A stretch of DNA of 64,000 nucleotides from Leptolinea sp. (GTDB lineage Bacteria > Chloroflexota > Anaerolineae > Anaerolineales > Anaerolineaceae): assembly GCA_012798535.1 (NCBI GenBank), contig JAAZMZ010000023.1, positions 1 to 64,000 on the forward strand. The letters are read 5' to 3'. Made by a program: the position numbers and the translations under genes. Below the pieces are notes generated by a model. That model worked only from the letters and a program-made list of their open reading frames with translations. It did no database searches and had not been told where the DNA came from. How positions within the stretch are numbered: the stretch's first letter is position 1; each line of letters opens with the position of its first letter. Shown here one piece after another: positions 45,417-54,368 of this stretch.

Positions 45417-46466
45417 TCACCGGAGTTGAGTATCAGAGTTGGATGATTTGAATAGTCCCCATCGGCTGAAGGCAGAAGTAATTTCACCCATCCGGCCTTC
45501 ACCGATCAATACGTTGATAACCACCGCTAGTACCATGATCAATCCCATTACGGATTGCACCCAGTAACTGGTGACGCCGGTTGCCACCACACCTGCCTGC
45601 AGCGATCCGATGATATAAGCCCCGAACAGGGTACCGAAAACGCTTCCCTGTCCACCGGAGATCAGAGTTCCACCTATAAAAACCGCCGCCATGACACCCA
45701 GCATGAAACCGGAACCCTGGGTTGGGAAGAAAACATTGATCTCAATCGTCAAAAGAAGCCCGGCGAAGGCTGAAATCACTCCCATTAATGTGAATAATTT
45801 GATCTTGGCGGCTTCGACATTAATTCCCATTACCTGTGCCACATTTGGATTGTCACCAATGAACATGATCGCCTCGCCGAATACATGGCGGTTGAGAATG
45901 AACCAGAGAAGAATGGCCAGTCCAAACGACCAGAGTGCCTGGGCGGGGATGATATTAAACAGGCGGCCGGTGAAAATGGCATGAATCGGCGTATCTTCGA
46001 CCTTTCCGATATCTACCTGCAACCCACCGGCCAGAAGAATCGTGATTCCATACCAGAAAAACTGTGAAGCCAGTGTGGCCATGATAGATGGCACTCGAAG
46101 ACGGGCGACCAAAAAGCCATTTAAATAACCAACCAGTGCGCCTGCACCCAGAGCCAGAATGAATCCCACCCAGGGTGAGAAGGGGGAATCCCAGTGTTTG
46201 AAGAACCATGAAAAAACAAATCCGGAAAGAGCCACCACCGCCGGAAAGCTGAGATCCATTTCACCGGCAGTGATGATCAGAGTCAATCCAAGAGCAAGTA
46301 CGAGCTGCGGAGGAACGGTCTGTAGAAAGGACATATAGATCAAATAATGAGTGAATACGTCAGGTGCAGTGATAAGGAAAACCAAGAGAAGTATCAGAAG
46401 TACACCCAAAACCGGCAAGCCTTCGATTCGTAAAAGGAATTTCAGGAAGGAGTTCTGTGATTTCAT
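45417..46466 (-). CDS. Sugar ABC permease (transporter B)
   Basis: 349 aa, about nine membrane helices, RbsC-like. TAGEMDLSFPAVVALSGFV (near 66), ATLASQFFWYGI and MAAVFIGGTLISGGQGSVFGTLFGAYI (near 265) are the conserved parts. It ends at normal length with no GAF extension, in contrast to the permease of transporter A. It starts 2 bases after the ATPase stop. Confidence 0.92.
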   Translation of the reverse strand: MKSQNSFLKFLLRIEGLPVLGVLLILLLVFLITAPDVFTHYLIYMSFLQTVPPQLVLALGLTLIITAGEMDLSFPAVVALSGFVFSWFFKHWDSPFSPWVGFILALGAGALVGYLNGFLVARLRVPSIMATLASQFFWYGITILLAGGLQVDIGKVEDTPIHAIFTGRLFNIIPAQALWSFGLAILLWFILNRHVFGEAIMFIGDNPNVAQVMGINVEAAKIKLFTLMGVISAFAGLLLTIEINVFFPTQGSGFMLGVMAAVFIGGTLISGGQGSVFGTLFGAYIIGSLQAGVVATGVTSYWVQSVMGLIMVLAVVINVLIGEGRMGEITSAFSRWGLFKSSNSDTQLR

Positions 46467-46468
46467 GG

Positions 46469-47251
46469 TTATTCCCTGTCTTTCAATCCATGTGCGTAAT
46501 CAAGGAGGAAGGCATCTAGTGCAGAGAGAGAAATATCCTTTTTTTCAATACTTGACACTATCTCACCGCGATCTATGATGATGAAACGGTCAGATATCTC
46601 ATAGACATCCTGCATGTCATGGGAGATATAGATACAGGCTTTCCCACCTTCTTTGATCTGGTGAACAAAATTTAAAACCTTGCGGACTTCTTTCAAAGAA
46701 AGCGCAACAGTGGGCTCATCCAGGATGATCAGCTCCGCATCGAAATGCATGGCGCGGCCAATAGCGACACCCTGACGTTCACCACCCGATAGCTTACTGA
46801 CTTTTGAATCAACCGTAATTCCTTTGCCTCGAAATCCTATTGTGTTGATCATGATTTCGTTGGCAATTTCTTTTTCCTTGTTCACATTGATAAATCCGAA
46901 AGGGTAGGTCACTTCACGGCCCACAAAGAAATTCCGCCAGAGGGCCTGTTTTTCGCCAAGGGATTTATCCTGATAGACTGTCTCTATTCCCATATCGTGG
47001 GCACGTTGAACACTGTAGGTATGAAAATCGACCGGATTACCGGCAATAAACATCTGCCCGCTGCTGGGAGGAAATACACCCGTGAGTATCTTTACCAGGG
47101 TGGATTTTCCCGCTCCGTTATCTCCGATCAGCCCGACAATTTCATTTTTGCCCACCGTAAGATTGATATCCTTCAGAGCGTTGACAAGCCCGAAGTACTT
47201 CTCGATATTCACCATCTGCACAGCCGGTTGCTGGACAGGTTCACCTGACAT
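46469..47251 (-). CDS. Sugar ABC transporter ATPase, single domain (transporter B)
   Basis: 260 aa from ATG 47251 (AGGAGGACT upstream). Walker A GDNGAGKSTLVK, signature LSGGERQGVAIGRAM, Walker B LIILDEPTVAL. Only one ABC domain, of the FrcA type, in place of the usual tandem RbsA; it must therefore dimerise. First gene of operon B. The 59-base phased TGCA array (47331-47389) lies 80-138 bases upstream. Confidence 0.92.
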   Translation of the reverse strand: MSGEPVQQPAVQMVNIEKYFGLVNALKDINLTVGKNEIVGLIGDNGAGKSTLVKILTGVFPPSSGQMFIAGNPVDFHTYSVQRAHDMGIETVYQDKSLGEKQALWRNFFVGREVTYPFGFINVNKEKEIANEIMINTIGFRGKGITVDSKVSKLSGGERQGVAIGRAMHFDAELIILDEPTVALSLKEVRKVLNFVHQIKEGGKACIYISHDMQDVYEISDRFIIIDRGEIVSSIEKKDISLSALDAFLLDYAHGLKDRE

Positions 47252-47293
47252 TGAAGTCCTCCTGTGGTGATCAAGTGATATGGTTCCATGAAA

Positions 47294-47322
47294 ATCATAG
47301 AACCTGCTATTTTTCTGAACAA
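47294..47322 (-). promoter_or_regulatory. Candidate promoter of ABC operon B
   Basis: On the minus strand TTGTTC (47322-47317), 17-base spacer, TATGAT (47299-47294). The weak -35 sits just downstream of the TGCA array, an arrangement expected of an activated promoter. Confidence 0.4.
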
Positions 47323-47330
47323 TATGTTGC

Positions 47331-47389
47331 ATGCAAAGTTGGTGCAAATGAAACGCATAAATGGTGCACGGTTGTGCAACAGTAGTGCA
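47331..47389. promoter_or_regulatory. Six helically phased (A/G)(T/C)GCA repeats, putative operator of ABC operon B
   Basis: Units begin at 47331 (ATGCA), 47342 (GTGCA), 47353 (ACGCA), 47364 (GTGCA), 47374 (GTGCA) and 47385 (GTGCA), steps of 10-11 bases. A perfect palindrome TTGCATGCAA (47327-47336) surrounds the first unit. The same unit recurs at 52726-52759. Confidence 0.65.
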
Positions 47390-47421
47390 GTGGTAATAAA
47401 TGGATAAATTGGAATGAAATG

Positions 47422-47454
47422 AAAAAGGGGCTAAGGATTTATATCCTCAGCCCC
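47422..47454 (-). terminator. Intrinsic terminator after tex
   Basis: On the minus strand a 12-bp stem (47454-47443 with 47438-47427, one G-U pair), 4-base loop, then TTTTT. It lies 24 bases past the tex stop. Confidence 0.85.
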
Positions 47455-47478
47455 GTACTATATAGCCCTATCAACTGT

Positions 47479-49614
47479 TTACTCTTTTATCCAGCCCAGA
47501 CTGATACGGCCGCGTTCTTGGTCGATTGCCAGAATTTCAATATTGATGATATCGCCAACTTTCAATAGAGTACCAAACGGAATTTGTGATTTATGCAGAA
47601 GACCATCTTGCTTCACTCCAATATCAACGAAAGCGCCAAAATCCACCACATTCCTGACAGTACCCATCAATGTCATTCCGGTCAATAGATCTTCCATTTT
47701 CATTACATCTGAACGAAGAATTGGAGCCGGCGCGTCAGTACGAGGGTCGCGGCCCGGACGTACCAATTGTTCAAGAATATCTTCCAGAGTGGGTACACCG
47801 CAGCCCAATTCAACCGCCAACTTATCCAATGAAGTGTTCTTTACAAGGTAGTCAAGTGCGGATTTACGTTCTTCCAGCGTGGATGAGGTGGACAGGCCGG
47901 CGTGAGAAAGAAGCGCTTCAGCGATGACATAGGATTCAGGATGAATGGCGGAACTATCCAGAGGATTCTTTCCATCCCTTATTCGTAAAAAACCGGCAGC
48001 CTGTTCAAAGGCTTTCGGTCCAAGACCGGAGACTTTATTCAGGTCTTCACGGGATAGAAATGCACCGTTTGTGTCGCGGTACGCAACTATACTGGAAGCC
48101 AGTTTTGGACCTACCCCGGAAACATGTGTAAGGAGAGCAGCCGAAGCTGTATTAACATCAACTCCAACACTGTTCACAACAGACTCAACGACACCATCCA
48201 GTGAATGACTTAAGGCAGTCTGGTCGACATCATGTTGATAAAGACCCACCCCGATTGATTTTGGGTCGATCTTTACCAGTTCTGCCAGTGGATCCTGGGC
48301 ACGCCTGGCAATGGAAACCGCCCCGCGGATAGAGACATCCAGGTCAGGGAATTCCTGCCGGGCCAGGGACGACGCGGAATAGACCGACGCGCCGGCTTCA
48401 TTGACGATCAAGTATTTGACACTGGGCGCGTTGCGGGTCAATTCGGCTACCAGCTTCTCTGTCTCCCGGGACGCGGTACCATTACCGATGGTGACCAGTG
48501 TGACATGATGCCGGTTGATCATCTCTTCGAGTATGGCAAGAGAACCATCCCAGTCATTTTTGGGTTGATGTGGATAGATGGTTCCGGTATCCAGCAATTT
48601 GCCGGTTGGATCAACAACAGCGACCTTGCATCCGGTACGAACACCGGGATCGATTCCCAGGACTATTTGACCGGTTAGGGGCGGAAGGGATAATAGAGAC
48701 CTAAGATTGGTCGCGAAAACATTAATGGCATGGCTGTCCGCTTTTTCACTCAATTCACGGCGAACATCACGCTCGATGGAGGGAAGGAGCAGGCGCTCCG
48801 CCGCATCCATGATGGATAATGTCAACTGATCTGAGAAAGGAGAAAAAAGGTCCTCCTGAAATTCGTCGTAGATTGATGAACGCCAATCGCGTTCATCGAT
48901 ATTAATACGAACTTTCAATACTCCGTCTTTTTCACCGCGATTCAACGCCAGTATTTGATGCGGTTGGAGGCGGTCTACCCGGCCTTCAAAACTGTAATAT
49001 GATTCATAAACACGTTTTTCGTCTGGTGCGTCTTCGATTTTTTCTGCGGTCAATTTGGCGAACTTTAGTGCTTTTTCCCGTGTGCTCTGACGCACAAGCG
49101 CGTTATCACTGATCGTTTCAGCGACAATATCTCGCGCGCCCTGCAGAGCTTCTTCAACACAGGAAACTTGCTCGTTCAGGTATGCTTCTGACACAATATC
49201 TTCAATTGACCTGTCGGTTATTAGCTGGCCAAGGATGATATCTGCCAGTCCCTGCAGACCTTTTTCGCGAGCAACCATCGCACGCGTCCGGCGTTTGGGT
49301 TTATATGGTGCATATAAGTCTTCGAGGGCCGTCAGGGTTTGCGCCGATTCGATACTGGCTTTCAGCTCATCGGTTAATTTTCCCTGTTCTTCGATCGATT
49401 TGAGTATGGCAGTACGGCGTTCATCGATGGCACGTAATCTGGTAACTTCATCCGCAACGATGCGGACTTGCTCATCATCCAGCGTTCCGGTCATTTCTTT
49501 ACGATAACGGGCAATAAAGGGGACTGTGTTGCCTTCATCCAGTAAGCCGATAGTGGCTTCAACCTGGGATGGTTTTACTTTTAATTGTGATGCGATGATT
49601 TCTGAATAAGTCAT
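47479..49614 (-). CDS. tex: Tex family RNA-binding transcription accessory protein
   Basis: 711 aa from ATG 49614. N-terminal helical domain (about 1-180), YqgF-like RNase H fold (about 320-450, GQIVLGIDPGVRTGCKVAVVD), helix-hairpin-helix region (about 480-560, SVGVDVNTASAALLTHVSGVG) and a C-terminal S1 domain (about 635-705, GMTLMGTVRNVVDFGAFVDIGVKQDGLLH). Tex binds nucleic acids and affects transcription elongation. Transcribed from its own candidate promoter, with a terminator behind. Confidence 0.95.
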   Translation of the reverse strand: MTYSEIIASQLKVKPSQVEATIGLLDEGNTVPFIARYRKEMTGTLDDEQVRIVADEVTRLRAIDERRTAILKSIEEQGKLTDELKASIESAQTLTALEDLYAPYKPKRRTRAMVAREKGLQGLADIILGQLITDRSIEDIVSEAYLNEQVSCVEEALQGARDIVAETISDNALVRQSTREKALKFAKLTAEKIEDAPDEKRVYESYYSFEGRVDRLQPHQILALNRGEKDGVLKVRINIDERDWRSSIYDEFQEDLFSPFSDQLTLSIMDAAERLLLPSIERDVRRELSEKADSHAINVFATNLRSLLSLPPLTGQIVLGIDPGVRTGCKVAVVDPTGKLLDTGTIYPHQPKNDWDGSLAILEEMINRHHVTLVTIGNGTASRETEKLVAELTRNAPSVKYLIVNEAGASVYSASSLARQEFPDLDVSIRGAVSIARRAQDPLAELVKIDPKSIGVGLYQHDVDQTALSHSLDGVVESVVNSVGVDVNTASAALLTHVSGVGPKLASSIVAYRDTNGAFLSREDLNKVSGLGPKAFEQAAGFLRIRDGKNPLDSSAIHPESYVIAEALLSHAGLSTSSTLEERKSALDYLVKNTSLDKLAVELGCGVPTLEDILEQLVRPGRDPRTDAPAPILRSDVMKMEDLLTGMTLMGTVRNVVDFGAFVDIGVKQDGLLHKSQIPFGTLLKVGDIINIEILAIDQERGRISLGWIKE

Positions 49615-49650
49615 TATTACCTGCACTATGGTGAGAGATAGAAGCGAAAA

Positions 49651-49681
49651 ATTTTACCATGCCAGTGGCAGTGACTGTCAA
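49651..49681 (-). promoter_or_regulatory. Candidate tex promoter
   Basis: On the minus strand TTGACA (49681-49676) and TAAAAT (49656-49651) with a rather long 19-base spacer. Directly upstream is a hairpin TTGTAGA/TCTACAA that may end the aminotransferase transcript. Confidence 0.4.
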
Positions 49682-49734
49682 TAATTGTAGATCTCTCTAC
49701 AAATGTTAATTGTCTGATATCTCTGTTGGATAAT

Positions 49735-51090
49735 TTACAGGGAAAGCTTCTGTTCCAACTCGCTGATAGATTGGTCGATAATCTGTATCATCTCGGATAT
49801 CTGGTCGGCAGATATGATCAACGGTGGTGCCAGCATGATCATATCTCCCATTACGCCATCCACAGAACCGGTGCAGGGGTAAGTCACCAGGCCATTATTC
49901 AAGGCTATCTTTTCGAATAAATCAGAGACTTTCATTCTTGGCGGGAATGTCTCGCGAGATTTTGCCTCTTTCACAAATTCAAATCCGACCATCAATCCTT
50001 TACCCCGTACATCTCCAATTATCCCATGTTTCTTTTGCAGGTTCTTGAGCCCAGTCTGCAATTCTCTACCGCGGATATCCGCATTTTCCACCAATTTCAG
50101 TTCCTGGATTATGTGGATCACAGCCAGAGCGGCAGAGCAGGAAACGGCATTGGCATTCAATGTATGGCCGGCTTTAAATGGGGAGTGGTTTTCACGCAAT
50201 ACGGACCAGATAGATTCTCGCGCAATGATGGCGGAAAAAGGCGAATACCCGCCGGAGATCCCTTTTGCAGTGGTGACAATATCCGGTGTTGTATCCCAAT
50301 GATCGATCCCCCAGAGTTTACCGGTGCGGCCCCAACCGGTCATCACTTCATCTGTTATGAAAAGGACATCATATCGTGTGCATATTTCACGAATTTTTTG
50401 AAAGTACCCTTCCGGAGCAGGGACACAGCCGAGTGCCGCTCCAACCACTGGTTCAGCAATAAAAGCCGCCACGGTTTCCGGTCCCAGCTGACGGATTATA
50501 CTCTCCAGGGCTCTTGCGCATAGCAATTTACAGGCCGGATAAGTTTGTTCAAAACTGCAGCGGTAACAAAAAGCGGGAGGTATATGGGGAGAATCCACAT
50601 ACATGGGCTGGAAGAGGCTTCTTCTTCCTGTGATCCCGGATATTCCGGCTGCGGATATCGTATTCCCGTGAAAACTCCGCCAGCGGCCGATAATTTGATA
50701 TTTGGAGGATTTTCCAGATTCAACAAAATACTGCCGTGTCAGACGAACAGCGTCATCATTGGCATCAGAACCGGTACATGCAAACCAGGTGAGACTGCGG
50801 TTACGCAATTCACCGGGAGCCAGATCAACTAACAGGTCGCCCAGGTCAAGCTGAGGCTGGTTGGTAAAACCATGCGCTGGAATGAACGAAAACTTCTCGG
50901 CCTGCTTTGTCATGAACTCCAGTACGTATTTATTACCATGTCCTATTGATGTAACAACCGATGAACCTCCGGATCCATCGATATATCTTTTTCCGGTATT
51001 ATCATAGAGATAGATACCTTCTGCTTTTTCAACCACCGGAAATTCCCGATCCCAACTGCGATGAACAACATGAATATTTGGTTTGGTCAT
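49735..51090 (-). CDS. Class III (omega) aminotransferase
   Basis: 451 aa from ATG 51090 (AGAGAG upstream). YLYDNTGKRYIDGSGGSSVVTSIGHG, the FACTGSDANDDAVRL cofactor-phosphate segment, FITDEVMTGWGRTGKLWG (Asp of PLP) and VTTAKGISGGYSPFSAI (Schiff-base Lys) define the class III fold. The FHGNTISAAGISG segment resembles AGT2/beta-alanine type enzymes more than ArgD. The amino donor is unknown. It is divergent from the SorC regulator, so it may belong to the same pathway as the PTS operon. Confidence 0.88.
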   Translation of the reverse strand: MTKPNIHVVHRSWDREFPVVEKAEGIYLYDNTGKRYIDGSGGSSVVTSIGHGNKYVLEFMTKQAEKFSFIPAHGFTNQPQLDLGDLLVDLAPGELRNRSLTWFACTGSDANDDAVRLTRQYFVESGKSSKYQIIGRWRSFHGNTISAAGISGITGRRSLFQPMYVDSPHIPPAFCYRCSFEQTYPACKLLCARALESIIRQLGPETVAAFIAEPVVGAALGCVPAPEGYFQKIREICTRYDVLFITDEVMTGWGRTGKLWGIDHWDTTPDIVTTAKGISGGYSPFSAIIARESIWSVLRENHSPFKAGHTLNANAVSCSAALAVIHIIQELKLVENADIRGRELQTGLKNLQKKHGIIGDVRGKGLMVGFEFVKEAKSRETFPPRMKVSDLFEKIALNNGLVTYPCTGSVDGVMGDMIMLAPPLIISADQISEMIQIIDQSISELEQKLSL

Positions 51091-51245
51091 GGATACTCTC
51101 TTTAGTTCAGCAAAACCTATTTTCATCATTATATATATTTGGCTGAAGGTGGGTGTTTCCCCCATTCATTTTATGATTGATTCGCCGCTAGGGCATTTTT
51201 TATTATAAAATTCGTGAGGTAATATCATGGATATCAGGATAGATC

Positions 51246-52196
51246 ATGGTTGACCAGATCCGTTTAAACCTGCTTTCAAAAGTAGCCCGCCTCTATTATG
51301 AGGATGGGTATAAACAGGCGGATATCGCGAAGATGTTGAATACTTCTCATTCCACGATATCCAGAATGTTGAATGAAGCGATGGAGAGTAAGATTGTCGA
51401 GGTGACAATCCGTTACCCGTACTCAACAATTCCGGCTCTGGGGAAGAGTTTACGTGCGAAATTTGGTTTGAAAGAAGCCTATGTATTCCCGTCACCCGGG
51501 AATACGGGAGAGGAACTTGTACAAAGCCTGGGGCAGTTAGGTGCCTATGTTCTGGACAAGAATCTGGAAGACCGGATGACACTTGGTATATCACTGGGCC
51601 AGGCGGTAGCCTCTACTACCAGAGCCTTCAAACCCTCCACATTTATGCATTGCCGGGTAGTCCGTATGCAGGGTGCCATGGACAATGAATTAATGGAAGG
51701 CACCAATCTGGCACAGATACTCTCATCACAATTGGGTGGTGAGTTTGTGATCATTCCCGCTCCAATGATTATGAAGAGCCCCGAAGCCTGTAAATTGATC
51801 ATGCAGGAACCCAGTGTTATTGAAACATTGCGGATTGCCGAAAACGCGGATATCGCGCTGGTTGGAATGGGTTCAATGGATCCTGCCTATTCCACAACTT
51901 ACCGCAACAAATTGATTACTCTGGAAGAATTGATAAGCGTTCGAGAAGCTGGCGGAGTCGGGGAAGTTTTTGGTAAATATTTTGATAAAAATGGAAAAAC
52001 ACTGGATGTGCCATTTAACCACAGATCCGTTTCCATTCCTCTGGAAAAATTGAGAGACTATAAGACAGTCATTGTGGTGGCTGCTGGCAATAATAAGACA
52101 GCCGGCCTGATGGGGATGATCAAAGGTAAATTATTGAATGCTCTTGTAACAGATTCCGATACAGCCACACAGCTTTTGCAGACTGAAATCGAATAA
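51246..52196 (+). CDS. SorC/DeoR-type sugar-binding transcriptional regulator
   Basis: 316 aa. N-terminal helix-turn-helix (YYEDGYKQADIAKMLNTSHSTISRMLNEA, about 17-45), then the SorC sugar-phosphate-binding domain (about 55-316, GISLGQAVASTTRAF, FVIIPAPMIMKSP, VGMGSMDPAYSTT, HRSVSIPLEKLRDYKTVIVVAAGNNKTAGLMGMIKGKLLNALVTD). Proteins of this family change DNA binding upon binding a phosphorylated sugar. Its position upstream of a PTS operon fits that. Start ATG 51246 with AGGA upstream. Confidence 0.92.
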   Translation: MVDQIRLNLLSKVARLYYEDGYKQADIAKMLNTSHSTISRMLNEAMESKIVEVTIRYPYSTIPALGKSLRAKFGLKEAYVFPSPGNTGEELVQSLGQLGAYVLDKNLEDRMTLGISLGQAVASTTRAFKPSTFMHCRVVRMQGAMDNELMEGTNLAQILSSQLGGEFVIIPAPMIMKSPEACKLIMQEPSVIETLRIAENADIALVGMGSMDPAYSTTYRNKLITLEELISVREAGGVGEVFGKYFDKNGKTLDVPFNHRSVSIPLEKLRDYKTVIVVAAGNNKTAGLMGMIKGKLLNALVTDSDTATQLLQTEIE

Positions 52197-52210
52197 ATCT
52201 TGAATCATAA

Positions 52211-52630
52211 GTGGATCACTCCAGGATGATTGACATACCCCCCCAGATCAGTTTTGTTTTCTTCTTTGTTTGGATGATATTCTTCCTTTCGGGTAAGTAT
52301 CAATTCAATAAGATAAAGGCATTTACCCTGAATTTTGTAGAAGATAAGATCAGAGAAGTTTACGCGCATAACCCGAAGATCACGGTAAATGAATTCTACA
52401 AAATGATGTATCCGCTGTGGAGAGATTCAATAACCGGTAAGTACTGGTTCATACCTCACAAGACGGAATTATTCCCAATAAAAGCATCTCCCGAGAATAT
52501 TGCCAAAAGGTTGAATCTCTCCCCTGAATGGCTGGGAGCCTATCTTGAAATCAAAGGGTATAAGCTCAAGAGAAGCAGGCAGCAAGAACAGCGTATCCAG
52601 GAAATTATTGCATTAACACCGAAGAGATAA
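52211..52630 (+). CDS. Small protein with N-terminal membrane helix, unknown
   Basis: 139 aa from GTG 52211, or 134 aa from ATG 52226; neither has a strong ribosome site. One helix (ISFVFFFVWMIFFLSG, about 14-29) is followed by a basic soluble part with NEFYKMMYPLWRD, LFPIKASPENIAKRLNLSPEWLGAYLEIKGYKLKRSR, which could be a helix-turn-helix-like fold. It lies 14 bases after the SorC regulator and may be its partner. I do not recognise the family. Confidence 0.65.
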   Translation: MDHSRMIDIPPQISFVFFFVWMIFFLSGKYQFNKIKAFTLNFVEDKIREVYAHNPKITVNEFYKMMYPLWRDSITGKYWFIPHKTELFPIKASPENIAKRLNLSPEWLGAYLEIKGYKLKRSRQQEQRIQEIIALTPKR

Positions 52631-52692
52631 TCATTTCTGCGAACTAGTGTGGTCTGGGAAGGGTAAAACCAGAATAGCAACTGATTCGGCTA

Positions 52693-52721
52693 TTGACACC
52701 GGATATTGAATTTGTTATTAT
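52693..52721 (+). promoter_or_regulatory. PTS operon promoter
   Basis: TTGACA (52693-52698), 17-base spacer, TATTAT (52716-52721). Near-consensus. Start expected near 52728, inside the TGCA array. Confidence 0.75.
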
Positions 52722-52725
52722 AGAA

Positions 52726-52759
52726 ATGCAACTATGTGCATATAATGCACAAAATTGCA
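52726..52759. promoter_or_regulatory. Four phased TGCA repeats, putative operator of PTS operon
   Basis: Units begin at 52726 (ATGCA), 52736 (GTGCA), 52745 (ATGCA) and 52755 (TTGCA), steps of 9-10 bases, starting 5 bases after the -10. A protein bound here would block transcription. The same unit occurs upstream of ABC operon B. Confidence 0.65.
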
Positions 52760-52829
52760 CAGCAGGGGTCTATTTTTATTTTTTCCCTAAGAAGAATGTC
52801 ATATGTAGATCAGGAGGTGGAAGGAGAGA

Positions 52830-52865
52830 ATGCGTTTTAAGAAAGCAGAAGTACTAACGCTTTAG
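52830..52865 (+). CDS. Possible 11-codon leader peptide of PTS operon
   Basis: ATG at 52830 follows a purine-rich stretch with AGGAGGTGG (52812-52820) and GGAGAG (52823-52828). It encodes MRFKKAEVLTL and ends at TAG 52863, 27 bases before gatC-like. AAAGCA (52842-52847) can pair either with GCTTT (52859-52863) or with TGCTTT (52869-52874), so alternative hairpins exist. It may be a chance frame. Confidence 0.3.
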   Translation: MRFKKAEVLTL

Positions 52866-52892
52866 TCATGCTTTTAACCTTCGGGAGGAAAT

Positions 52893-54308
52893 ATGGATCT
52901 TGATGCAATTCTTCAACAAGTTAGCAACGTATTCAACACATTTGGATCAGCTGTATTTGTTCCGGTGATCATCTTTTTCATCTGCCTGATCCTTGGTGTT
53001 GAAGTAAAGAAATCTTTCTTCTCAGGCATTAATGCCGGTATTGGCCTGACTGGATTTGGTTGGTTGATCAATTCCTATATTCCCATCATCGTTCCTGCTG
53101 TCAATAATTTTGTAAAAACCACCGGCTTGAATTTGCCCATCGTGGATATTGGCTGGCAGGCAACCTCTGTTATCGCCTATGCCACCAGAGCAGGCATGAT
53201 CTTCCTCGGTTTCGGGTTGCTATTTCAGATCATCCTCTTCTTGATCAAATGGACAAACGTGTTCATTCCGGGAGATTTGTGGAATAACTACTCCTACATG
53301 TTCTGGGGATCTTTGATCTATGTGGCAACTAACGATATCTGGCTTTCCATTGCGACTATGTTCATTCTGGTTCTCTACAATGTCATCTTCATTGAGATGA
53401 ACTCCAAACGTTGGTCAACATATTACGGATATGCCAACTGCACCGTGCCGGCTCTGCACATCGCTCCGGGAACACCACTGGCTGTGGTCGGCAATTGGCT
53501 CTTGAACAAATGCGGAGCGTACAAAATTCGCTGGCGCCCGGAAGATATCCGTAAGCAGATGGGTTTCCTCGGAGAACCGATCTTCCTTGGTTTGATCCTC
53601 GGGCTTGTGCTGGGAATCCTTGGCCATCTCGGTGATATAGGTACCCTGGCTGCCTGGGGAAATATCATGACCATCGCCATTTCAACTTCGGCTGTCATGG
53701 CAATTTTCCCAAGAGTGGCAAATATCTTTGCTTCAGCCTTCATGCCCATCACTGAAGCAGCCCGTAAACGGACCACCAAGAATGTGAAGAAAGGTGAAGA
53801 ATTCTTCATTGGAATCAACGATGCCACGGGATATGGCGAACCAGCCACCCTGATCTCAGGCATCATCCTGATCCCGATTATGCTGCTGCTGTGCGCCATT
53901 CTGCCCGGGAACAAGACCCTGCTTCTGGTGGATTTGATAGCCATATCCTTCATCATCCAACCATTTGTGGCGGCTTCCAACGGCAATATTTTCAAAACCG
54001 TAATTCTCAGTGCGATCGAATTCTCGATCGGTCTATATATCTGCACCTGGACGGCTCCTTTGTTCACTCAGGTATACGCTCAATTCGCCAAAGAACCGCT
54101 GCAGCAGGGAATCATGGTCACTTCCGGCATGATCGCGAACAAACCAATCGCCGGTGGATTGATCTTTATGCCCATTCTGAATATGGGCTGGACGGCTATT
54201 ATCGGTCTGCTGGTCATCTACTTCCCGTTGTACTATCTTTGGAAAAAGAACAAAGTAAAAATTCAAGATTTCATGGAAACCCAGGCAGCCCTCGACGTTA
54301 TGGAGTAA
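52893..54308 (+). CDS. PTS EIIC, galactitol type
   Basis: 471 aa, about twelve hydrophobic segments. INAGIGLTGFGWLINSYIP (near 47), YWSTYYG..CTVPALH and a mid-protein PGTPLAVVGNWLLNKCG (near 188), then PRVANIFASAFMPITEAARKRT (near 270) and GEPATLISGIILIPIM (near 310), fit the Gat family of PTS permeases. It carries the substrate across the membrane while EIIB phosphorylates it. GGGAGG lies 4 bases before the ATG. First structural gene of the operon. Confidence 0.88.
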   Translation: MDLDAILQQVSNVFNTFGSAVFVPVIIFFICLILGVEVKKSFFSGINAGIGLTGFGWLINSYIPIIVPAVNNFVKTTGLNLPIVDIGWQATSVIAYATRAGMIFLGFGLLFQIILFLIKWTNVFIPGDLWNNYSYMFWGSLIYVATNDIWLSIATMFILVLYNVIFIEMNSKRWSTYYGYANCTVPALHIAPGTPLAVVGNWLLNKCGAYKIRWRPEDIRKQMGFLGEPIFLGLILGLVLGILGHLGDIGTLAAWGNIMTIAISTSAVMAIFPRVANIFASAFMPITEAARKRTTKNVKKGEEFFIGINDATGYGEPATLISGIILIPIMLLLCAILPGNKTLLLVDLIAISFIIQPFVAASNGNIFKTVILSAIEFSIGLYICTWTAPLFTQVYAQFAKEPLQQGIMVTSGMIANKPIAGGLIFMPILNMGWTAIIGLLVIYFPLYYLWKKNKVKIQDFMETQAALDVME

Positions 54309-54323
54309 TTTATATATTTGAAA

Positions 54324-54347
54324 GGGGACTGGTCTACTCCAGTCCCC
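54324..54347 (+). promoter_or_regulatory. Intercistronic hairpin between EIIC and EIIA genes
   Basis: GGGGACTGG (54324-54332) with CCAGTCCCC (54339-54347), 9 bp, 6-base loop, no U tract. Probably stabilises the upstream message rather than ending it. Confidence 0.6.
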
Positions 54348-54368
54348 TGAAAAAGAGAGAACAGAGTA

